Origin: an uncultured Lachnospiraceae bacterium
Lineage (GTDB): Bacteria > Bacillota > Clostridia > Lachnospirales > Lachnospiraceae
DNA length: 5,465 nucleotides
Assembly: GCA_934376945.1 (NCBI GenBank)
Contig: CAKRPI010000121.1
Location: forward strand, 1-5,465
Direction of reading: 5' to 3'
Part shown: positions 1 through 5,207 of the stretch, piece after piece
Position numbering within the stretch: the first letter of the stretch is position 1
Layout: each line of letters opens with the position of its first letter
Program-made: the position numbers and the translations under genes
The notes under the pieces: generated by a model
What the model saw: only the letters and a program-made list of their open reading frames with translations
Told to the model about the DNA's origin: nothing
The model's database searches: none

Positions 1-676
1 GCTTTTTTGTTCCGCTTTGTGCTTTCGGTTCTGTCTGGGCTTCTCCTGTTTCTTCCCCGTCATAAACAGCAGTATCAAACAAAATTGGATACGCAACCGT
101 ACTCTTCAGAATAATTGCAATGCATTCTCCGTCTGCGTTTTCCAGCACGCCCGGAAACATTTCGCTGTCTATTTTTTCAAACTCAAGAAGTGCTATATCA
201 TTGTTATCTGTGAGGGCCTTTGTCACGGAGGTTTTCTCTCTCATCAGACTGTAGCCCTGATCACTTTCAGCCGCATATGCAGCCGTTACCGCCTCTCCCT
301 GCACCGGATAAGCCAGCTCATACTGGTCTATATACTGTAAAATATCACTGTCCTGGCACCCCCAGACACCGATCAGATTGTTGTAGCTTCCTCTGTACTC
401 AAGCGAAAATTTACGGTCGCCAAAATCAATCCTCGCGGACTCATAACTCTCTTCCTCTCCTGTCGCACACGTCAGAAATGAGACCTCTCCTCTGCCGGCA
501 TCCACACATATGGTCAGGGCATCGTCTGTTTCTCCGTCTTTTTCAAACAGTAAAAATGCAAGTCCCTGCACACCCGCTGCTTTTGCTGTATGCGGCATCA
601 GACACAACACGAAAAGAATCACGCCAAAGACTATGCTGTGTTGAAATATGCCCTTTGTCTTTTGAATCTGTTTCAA
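1..676 (-). CDS. Exported protein, possibly a degenerate trypsin-like (chymotrypsin-fold) protein; C-terminus outside window
   Basis: The frame stays open from a TTG at 676 to the left edge (225 codons), so the protein is 3'-truncated by the window. I chose TTG because AAGGAGG lies 8 nt upstream; an in-frame ATG at 706 has only a GAGCGGG abutting it. Residues 14-27 are hydrophobic and are followed by A31-K-A33, a good signal peptidase I site, so the protein is probably exported. The exported part has four cysteines (57, 70, 107, 185), which could pair. I do not recognise the family with certainty. VSFLTCATG (66-73) resembles the YILTCAHV segment around the catalytic His of S1 proteases, and EMFPGVLENADGECIAI (172-188) resembles the G-x-SGGP-vlN-x-dGevIGI segment around the catalytic Ser. 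Both catalytic residues are absent, so if the relationship is real it is a pseudo-protease. From about residue 207 the sequence becomes a Glu/Thr/Gln-rich linker, suggesting another domain or anchor beyond the edge. The gene begins 37 nt after the kinase stop and is probably co-transcribed with it. Confidence 0.85.
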   Translation of the reverse strand, partial: MKQIQKTKGIFQHSIVFGVILFVLCLMPHTAKAAGVQGLAFLLFEKDGETDDALTICVDAGRGEVSFLTCATGEEESYESARIDFGDRKFSLEYRGSYNNLIGVWGCQDSDILQYIDQYELAYPVQGEAVTAAYAAESDQGYSLMREKTSVTKALTDNNDIALLEFEKIDSEMFPGVLENADGECIAIILKSTVAYPILFDTAVYDGEETGEAQTEPKAQSGTKK

Positions 677-684
677 ACTAGTTT

Positions 685-691
685 CCTCCTT
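685..691 (-). promoter_or_regulatory. Ribosome binding site deciding a TTG start
   Basis: A perfect AAGGAGG lies 8 nt before the TTG at 676. It falls inside the reading frame that would start from the ATG at 706, so it argues for the TTG as the main start. The signal peptide is intact with either start; the ATG would only lengthen the basic n-region by ten residues. Confidence 0.7.
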
Positions 692-713
692 TTTCGTTTG
701 TTTCATCCCGCTC

Positions 714-3191
714 TTAATTGCCAGCCCCCTCCTGCAGCGCCTGCTCAACACGTTCTACACTCTCCTGTGCGCCGGTGTAGCCTTTTGCTGCTGCTTTTTT
801 GTATGCCTCCAATGCCTTTTCCAGATTACCGCTGTCTTCATAAATACGCCCCAGTCTGTTATAAGCTTCCCCAGTGCGGTCACCTGTATCGTTTTCATCT
901 GATGCCTCTGTCCCTGCACCGAGTTTTTTCTGAACGCGCTCCACACCTTCCTGCGCTCCCTCATAATTTTTTGCTGCTGCTTTTTCGTACCATTTCAGAG
1001 CTGCCTCCAGATCGATTTCCTGACTACAGCCACCATTTTCATAGATGTCACCCAGCTCATACATAGCCATGGAAGAACCGTCTTCTGCGGACTGCCTGTA
1101 AAACTCCATCGCCTTGTCATAATCCTGCTCTACTCCCTGACCGTCTCTGTACATATGTGCAATACTGGTTGCGGCAACCGCTCCGGCTGCAAATCCCTTT
1201 TCCATAGACTTCTCATACCATGACATTGCCTCGGTATCATCTTCCTTTGTGTCATTGTATTGCATGATAAGTCCGATCCTAAAGCAGGCCTTTCCTACAA
1301 GCTCGTCATTGGCTCTGTCATTTTCCGCTACCAGTTTAAAATACCGGATGGATTTCTCCTCATCTTTTTCCTGACCGTTCTGTCCCTTCCTGTAATCCTC
1401 TGCCAGATCATAGATCACCTGCAGTACACGTTCCACACTTTCCTGTGCACCATCATACTCTTTGTCTGCTGCCATTCCATACCACTTCAGAGCTTCTTCC
1501 AGATTCTTTTCCTGATCACAGCTGCCATTTTCACAGATATCTCCAAGCCGGTTCATGCAATAATCATTTTCGGCCTCTGCACCCTGTTTATAAAATTCTA
1601 TCATTTTACCGTAATCCTGTGAAACGCCTTTTCCCGTTTCATACATCCATCCAAGATAGGCAAATGAAACGGTTTCTCCTTTTTCAACCGCTTTTTCAAA
1701 CCATTCTTTGGCCTCCGTGTCATCCTCCTCTGCGTCATTGTGACTCAAAATATATCCCACCCAGAAACAAGAATTTTGCACAAGACCTTCCTCTGTGCTG
1801 TCGTTTTCCGCTACCAGCTTATAACACAAGACGGCCTCTTCCTCATCTATTTCCTGTCCGTTATTTCCTGTCCGATAATCTCCTGCCAGATCATACGCAG
1901 CCTGCAGCACACGTGCAGTTCCTTCTGCATCTCCCGCCTTCTGATACGCTGACAGTGCCTCCTTATACTTTCCCGCTTCGTAATACTTCTCTGCCTTTTT
2001 CTGCAAAGCAGGTCCTGACATCACCGCATAGGCTCCGCCTGCAATCACTACTGTTCCCAGTAAAGCAATGAGCCACTTTACTTTTCGTTTGGGGTTAGGT
2101 CTGGGTCTCAGTGCCGGATCTTGTTTTTCTGGAAAATATTCCAAAAGCTCGTTCATGGTTTTGGTTCTGTCCTTTTTCAGAACAGCAAGTCCCCTTTTCA
2201 TGCCTTCTTTCGCTTTTTGCGGGATTTCCAACGCGTTTATCACGTCCTGAACCACTTTCTCCTCTTCCTCCGAAGCCAGACGGTCCATCGGTGTCGGCAG
2301 AACCTTTCCTGACAGCAAATAATACATGGTTGCTGCCATGGCATACACATCCGTCCACGGTCCGATCTCGCCATGCGTTCGATACTGCTCCAGTGGGCTG
2401 AATCCATGCTTTAACACCATTTGCGTGGATTCCGGCACATTCTCACCGGTCCATGAATTCATCACGTCTGAAACGTTCCTTTTTTCTCCTGTGATCAGCG
2501 TTTTTTCAAGGTCAATCTTCTGTGTTCTGTTTGACTGATACAAATCCTTTGCCGCCCCGAGATCCAGAAGGCGCACACCGCCGTTCGTCTCAACCATGAT
2601 GTTGTCCGGACTGATATCGCGATGAATGATTCCTTTTTCATGAATCTTTGCCAGATCTCCCATCACGGGGCACAAGTACGTGCGAAGCTTATCGTAAGCA
2701 AGCGTTCCGTTCTTCATCACCAGATCTTTCAGCGTCACACCTTCGATGTAATCCATGACCAGATACGCCGTCTCATTTGCCATAAATACATCTCTTATGC
2801 GCGCCAGTGTCGGAAAGGTATCGATTTTGGCCATATTGCGGGCTTCCTTGAGCAGATTGTCACGGCTGTTCTTCACATACTCAATGCCGTTTCTTGTACT
2901 GTACCAGATCAGTTCCGAAGACTGTCTGGCATCTCTTCCTACAAATCCCTCCGGATAATACTCCTTGATTGCCACTTTGATATCCAGCGTCATGTCATAG
3001 CCGATATAGGTAATGCCAAATCCGCCTTTTCCCAGAATCTTCCCGACTATGTACCTGCCCTGCAGGATCGTTCCAAGCCGCAGGACATATTCTGCTTCCA
3101 TATACTGCGAAGCATCAAATCCGCAATGTGGGCAGACTTCATTCTCCGCATCTAATTCCTGCATACAGCTAAAGCATCTGACGAATTTCAT
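714..3191 (-). CDS. Zinc-ribbon Ser/Thr protein kinase with one membrane helix and a Sel1-repeat ectodomain
   Basis: This 825-residue protein is a predicted membrane receptor-type Ser/Thr kinase. Domains in order: zinc ribbon at residues 6-24 (CxxC-x10-CxxC); kinase domain about 46-350; basic stretch RPNPKRKVK, then a single membrane helix about 372-391; a TPR-like repeat about 398-421; Sel1-type repeats about 431-818. Kinase motifs are the Gly loop G54-K-G-G-F-G59, VAIK Lys76, probable alpha-C Glu116, HRDISPDN with Asp192 and Asn197, DLG (Asp210) in place of DFG, an APE-like SPLEQY (265-270), and Asp281 in WTDVY. All residues needed for phosphotransfer look present. Positive charges before the helix predict a cytoplasmic kinase and an external repeat domain. 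The Asp210-to-Glu268 segment is long and Ser/Thr-rich. The start ATG is preceded by AAGGAGG at 8 nt; a TTG at 3245 in the same frame has no such site. The ectodomain is paralogous to the protein encoded upstream. Substrates and ligand cannot be read from sequence. Confidence 0.95.
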   Translation of the reverse strand: MKFVRCFSCMQELDAENEVCPHCGFDASQYMEAEYVLRLGTILQGRYIVGKILGKGGFGITYIGYDMTLDIKVAIKEYYPEGFVGRDARQSSELIWYSTRNGIEYVKNSRDNLLKEARNMAKIDTFPTLARIRDVFMANETAYLVMDYIEGVTLKDLVMKNGTLAYDKLRTYLCPVMGDLAKIHEKGIIHRDISPDNIMVETNGGVRLLDLGAAKDLYQSNRTQKIDLEKTLITGEKRNVSDVMNSWTGENVPESTQMVLKHGFSPLEQYRTHGEIGPWTDVYAMAATMYYLLSGKVLPTPMDRLASEEEEKVVQDVINALEIPQKAKEGMKRGLAVLKKDRTKTMNELLEYFPEKQDPALRPRPNPKRKVKWLIALLGTVVIAGGAYAVMSGPALQKKAEKYYEAGKYKEALSAYQKAGDAEGTARVLQAAYDLAGDYRTGNNGQEIDEEEAVLCYKLVAENDSTEEGLVQNSCFWVGYILSHNDAEEDDTEAKEWFEKAVEKGETVSFAYLGWMYETGKGVSQDYGKMIEFYKQGAEAENDYCMNRLGDICENGSCDQEKNLEEALKWYGMAADKEYDGAQESVERVLQVIYDLAEDYRKGQNGQEKDEEKSIRYFKLVAENDRANDELVGKACFRIGLIMQYNDTKEDDTEAMSWYEKSMEKGFAAGAVAATSIAHMYRDGQGVEQDYDKAMEFYRQSAEDGSSMAMYELGDIYENGGCSQEIDLEAALKWYEKAAAKNYEGAQEGVERVQKKLGAGTEASDENDTGDRTGEAYNRLGRIYEDSGNLEKALEAYKKAAAKGYTGAQESVERVEQALQEGAGN
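738..875 (-). repeat. Short single Sel1-like module at the kinase C-terminus
   Basis: This encodes kinase residues 773-818, one repeat with LGRIYEDSGNLEKALEAY and closing GAQESVERV. It follows an acidic linker (about 757-772, EASDENDTGD). It parallels the linker-plus-short-module arrangement in the secreted protein and is nearer a canonical TPR than the other units. Confidence 0.7.
930..1421 (-). repeat. Sel1 super-repeat block 2 of the kinase ectodomain
   Basis: This encodes kinase residues 591-754: IYDLAEDYRKGQNGQEKD, acidic loop NDTKEDDTEA, Sel1 unit with GQGVEQDYDKA, and closing GAQEGVERVQ. Its third unit carries a few extra residues (GAVAATSIAHMY) relative to the other blocks. Confidence 0.78.
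1422..1901 (-). repeat. Sel1 super-repeat block 1 of the kinase ectodomain
   Basis: This encodes kinase residues 431-590, with the four-unit order seen in the secreted protein: LAGDYRTGNNGQEID, acidic loop NDAEEDDTEA, Sel1 unit with GKGVSQDYGKM, and closing GAQESVERVL. Confidence 0.78.
2019..2081 (-). other. Predicted transmembrane segment of the kinase
   Basis: This encodes residues 371-391 of the kinase, a run rich in Leu, Ile, Val, Ala and Gly that directly follows a Lys/Arg/Pro-rich stretch. By the positive-inside rule the N-terminal zinc ribbon and kinase are cytoplasmic and the C-terminal repeats are outside. The kinase has no other hydrophobic segment of membrane-spanning length. Confidence 0.85.
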
Positions 3192-3199
3192 TCTCTTCT

Positions 3200-3206
3200 C
3201 CTCCTT
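3200..3206 (-). promoter_or_regulatory. Ribosome binding site of the kinase gene
   Basis: AAGGAGG lies 8 nt upstream of the ATG at 3191. It fixes the kinase start at the residue that opens the zinc ribbon (MKFVRC) and rules against the longer in-frame TTG start at 3245. Confidence 0.85.
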
Positions 3207-3262
3207 GTGGCAACCGTATCTTTCTCTGATTCTGTATTCTTTCAAGCCACTTTACATCTGAT

Positions 3263-3291
3263 AATATAATCGATCCTCTTTCCCGTTTTAA
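3263..3291 (-). promoter_or_regulatory. Candidate sigma-A promoter upstream of the kinase
   Basis: Reading the minus strand, TTAAAA (3291-3286; 4 of 6 matches to TTGACA) is followed after 17 nt by TATATT (3268-3263; 5 of 6 matches to TATAAT). Transcription would start near 3256, leaving a leader of about 65 nt. It lies in the only sizeable gap of the cluster, so the kinase and its downstream gene could be transcribed separately from the Sel1 gene. The A/T-rich context makes chance matches likely. Confidence 0.4.
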
Positions 3292-3309
3292 AAATTGTTT
3301 CCGCAAACA
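3290..3309 (-). terminator. Possible weak intrinsic terminator or attenuator after the Sel1 gene
   Basis: On the minus strand the palindrome TGTTT-GCGG-AAACA (3309-3296) begins 16 nt after the Sel1 stop and is followed by ATTTTT. The stem is only 5 bp and mostly A-U, so termination would be partial at best. Its T-run overlaps the candidate -35 box. Partial read-through into the kinase gene seems more likely than full termination. Confidence 0.25.
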
Positions 3310-3325
3310 GATTCTTCAGATTTAA

Positions 3326-5164
3326 TTACTGTCCGCTAAGTTTTGACTGTACACGCTCCACACTTTCCTGCGCACCGTCAAAATTATTATCCGCTGCTTT
3401 TTGAAACCATTTCAGTGCTTCTTTCAAATCTTTTTCAAGTCCGCATTCGCCGTACTCATACTTAAAGGCCAAATTATTCATGGCCGAAGCCTCTCCTGCC
3501 GTGGCTGCCCACCGCAAAAGTTCGATTGCCTTCTCATAATCCTGCGGAACTCCTTTTCCGTCCTGATATAAAAATGCCAGGTTGTTCGCTCCTCCAAGAT
3601 TTCCCTTTTCAAGCGCTTTCTGGAACCAGGAAGCTGCTTCTGCATAACTTTCGCTGGTTGCTTTCTCTTCCATAATATTTCCCAGCCAGAGGCATGCTCT
3701 TCCTGCAAGCTCACTGTCCGCACTTTCCTCCTCTGCTACCAGCTTATAGTATCCAAAGGCTTTTTCTGCATCCTTTTCCTTTCCGTTCGTTCCCTTCCGG
3801 TATTCTTCCGCCAGGTCATAGATTTCCTGCAGCACATACGCTATGGTTTCTGATGCATGGTCATACCCCTCTGCTTCCGCCAGTTTGTACCACTGAAGTG
3901 CAGCTTCCAGATCGACTTCCTCTCCATATTTTCCATTTTCATAAATGTCACCCAGCGCGTAATACGAAGCGCCTATATCCTCGGACTCACTTTCCTGCGA
4001 AGAGTCTGACGGCTCGATGCCAAGTGCTTCCTGCACACGATCTACATTGTCCTGTGCACCGTAAAAGCCTTTTTCATCTGCCGCTTTGTACCATTTCAGA
4101 GCTTCCTCCAGGTTTTTTTCCTGACCATACAGCCCGAACTCATAACTCATTGCAAGGTTGTACATCGCAGTAGAGTCACCGCCATCTGCTGCCTGATGGA
4201 AAAGCTCCATTGATTTTTCATAGTCTATCGGCACACCTTTTCCAGACTGATACATGAGTGCAAGATTAGTGACCGCAAGCACGCTGCCAGCCTCGATCGC
4301 TTTCTCGTGCCATGGTACTGCTTCCGCATCGTCATTCTCATCCTCATTGAACTGTATGATCGCTCCAAGCGTCTGGCAGGCATCCCGCATCTGCTCCTGT
4401 TTTGCGCTATCATCTTCCGCTACCAGCCGATAATACCGGCTGGCCTCTTCCCAGTCCTTTTCATACCCGCCTATTCCAAGATAATACTGTTGAGCAAGGG
4501 TAAACGCAGTCTCCAGCACACGCTCCACACTTTCCTGCGCATCCTCATAATCATTATCCGCCGCCATATGATACCACTTCAGAGATTCTTCCAGATTGAT
4601 CTCCTGCCCGCATTCTCCCTTTTCATAGTTGATTCCCAGATTGTTCATGGAAACAAAATTTCCACCTTCGGCAGCTTCTTCGTAAAGTTCCATTGCTTTT
4701 TCGTAATCCTGCGGTACTCCCTGTCCTTTTTCATACATAAATGCGAGATTGTTCATAGCCGAAACAGACCCAAGATCTATTGCTTTTTCATACCAGGATG
4801 CCGCCTCCGCATCATCTGCCTCCGTATCATTCGCCGCCATCAGCTTTCCAATATAAAAGCTTGCCCTTACCACGATATCTTCGCTGGCAGCGGAATTTTC
4901 TACCGCAAGTTTATAATATCGGATTGCTTCTTCCGCATTAACTTCCTGTCCGTTGCTTCCATTCCTGTAATCCTCTGCCAGATTATACGCAGCCTGCGCA
5001 TCCTCCTCTGACGCTCTTGCGGGATACGGCGTAAAAAACAGCCCACACAAAATGCAGCCAAATACACCATAGTTCCTGCATGTTCGAAAAATTGTCAGGT
5101 GTTCTCTTTTCCCATCATTGTTAAATCCGGCGATGATCTGATTGTTTCTTTCCTTAGTTCTCAT
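3326..5164 (-). CDS. Secreted Sel1/TPR-like repeat protein
   Basis: This encodes 612 residues, almost all alpha-helical repeats. An unusually long hydrophilic N-terminus (about 31 residues) precedes a short hydrophobic segment (33-45) and A49-R-A51, a plausible signal peptidase I site, so export is predicted. There is no lipobox, LPxTG or C-terminal membrane helix, so the mature protein is probably free or bound non-covalently at the surface. The rest is a solenoid. Two blocks of about 160 residues (58-217, 218-381), each of four Sel1-like units, are followed by a Ser/Glu/Asp-rich linker (about 384-396), a single short module (396-446), and a third block (447-608). The third unit of each block is a classic Sel1 repeat, with signatures such as YEKGQGVPQDYEKAMELY. 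Sel1 repeats are protein-protein interaction scaffolds; no catalytic motif is visible. The start ATG at 5164 has GGGGG 8 nt upstream; an ATG at 5170 is too close to it. The gene lies between the HTH gene (43 bp gap) and the kinase whose ectodomain it resembles. Confidence 0.93.
   Translation of the reverse strand: MRTKERNNQIIAGFNNDGKREHLTIFRTCRNYGVFGCILCGLFFTPYPARASEEDAQAAYNLAEDYRNGSNGQEVNAEEAIRYYKLAVENSAASEDIVVRASFYIGKLMAANDTEADDAEAASWYEKAIDLGSVSAMNNLAFMYEKGQGVPQDYEKAMELYEEAAEGGNFVSMNNLGINYEKGECGQEINLEESLKWYHMAADNDYEDAQESVERVLETAFTLAQQYYLGIGGYEKDWEEASRYYRLVAEDDSAKQEQMRDACQTLGAIIQFNEDENDDAEAVPWHEKAIEAGSVLAVTNLALMYQSGKGVPIDYEKSMELFHQAADGGDSTAMYNLAMSYEFGLYGQEKNLEEALKWYKAADEKGFYGAQDNVDRVQEALGIEPSDSSQESESEDIGASYYALGDIYENGKYGEEVDLEAALQWYKLAEAEGYDHASETIAYVLQEIYDLAEEYRKGTNGKEKDAEKAFGYYKLVAEEESADSELAGRACLWLGNIMEEKATSESYAEAASWFQKALEKGNLGGANNLAFLYQDGKGVPQDYEKAIELLRWAATAGEASAMNNLAFKYEYGECGLEKDLKEALKWFQKAADNNFDGAQESVERVQSKLSGQ
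3341..3826 (-). repeat. Sel1 super-repeat block 3 of the secreted protein
   Basis: This encodes residues 447-608. The opening EIYDLAEEYRKGTNGKEKD is closer to the second kinase block (VIYDLAEDYRKGQNGQEKD) than to blocks 1 and 2 of its own protein. The acidic loop of unit 2 is replaced by KATSESYAEA. It closes with AQESVERV just before the stop. Confidence 0.78.
3827..3979 (-). repeat. Short single Sel1-like module of the secreted protein
   Basis: This encodes residues 396-446, one unit-4-like repeat (YYALGDIYENG and LEAALQWY) preceded by a Ser/Glu/Asp-rich linker. It matches in position and sequence the short module at the C-terminus of the kinase (GEAYNRLGRIYEDSG). Confidence 0.7.
4022..4513 (-). 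repeat. Sel1 super-repeat block 2 of the secreted protein
   Basis: This encodes residues 218-381 with the same four-unit order as block 1 (acidic loop NEDENDDAEA; Sel1 unit with GKGVPIDYEKS; closing helix AQDNVDRVQEALG). Its first unit (LAQQYYLGIGGYEKD) is the most diverged of the five, lacking the NGQE signature. Confidence 0.75.
4514..4993 (-). repeat. Sel1 super-repeat block 1 of the secreted protein
   Basis: This encodes residues 58-217, four Sel1/TPR-like units in fixed order. Unit 1 has LAEDYRNG-x-NGQE. Unit 2 has the acidic NDTEADDAEA loop. Unit 3 is the classic Sel1 unit with GQGVPQDYEKA. Unit 4 has the LEESLKWY helix and ends in AQESVERVLE. The same order recurs in four further blocks in the window. 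Confidence 0.8.
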
Positions 5165-5172
5165 TTGCATTT

Positions 5173-5177
5173 CCCCC
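5173..5177 (-). promoter_or_regulatory. Ribosome binding site of the Sel1 gene
   Basis: GGGGG lies 8 nt before the ATG at 5164 and only 2 nt before another in-frame ATG at 5170. The spacing favours 5164. The site is a poorer anti-Shine-Dalgarno match than the AAGGAGG sites of the two downstream genes, so this gene may be translated less efficiently. Confidence 0.55.
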
Positions 5178-5207
5178 AAATCTCTATGTTTATTGAAATA
5201 CACTTTG

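Noticed and set aside
220..2071. Several overlapping plus-strand frames (220-681, 590-1066, 1445-2071)
   Set aside because: They lie opposite real minus-strand genes, overlap one another, and have Pro/His/Leu/Ser-rich translations typical of antisense shadows.
2622..3155. Open plus-strand frame of 177 codons opposite the kinase domain
   Set aside because: It lies wholly antisense to a clearly conserved kinase domain, has no convincing ribosome site, and its translation is the low-complexity product expected from a complementary frame.
3192..3245. Longer kinase start at a TTG (3245), adding 18 residues
   Set aside because: It has no Shine-Dalgarno site, would consume the strong AAGGAGG before the ATG at 3191, and adds residues unrelated to the zinc ribbon.
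749..4546. Recurring ~28-nt motif (near 749, 934, 1427, 3352, 4036, 4519) that might suggest a CRISPR-like or intergenic repeat
   Set aside because: Each copy encodes the closing GAQESVERV-type helix of a Sel1 block in frame, copies vary at wobble positions, and spacing follows protein repeat length. It is a coding repeat.
4307..5011. Open plus-strand frame of 234 codons opposite the secreted Sel1 gene
   Set aside because: It is antisense to recognisable Sel1 repeats. Its Ile/Phe/Arg-rich translation mirrors the repeated coding pattern on the minus strand and shows no domain.
5034..5068. Possible lipoprotein signal in the Sel1 protein (Cys37 or Cys40 in the hydrophobic core)
   Set aside because: The residues before these cysteines do not fit the lipobox and hydrophobic sequence continues after them. 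The ARA site at 49-51 fits ordinary signal peptidase I better.
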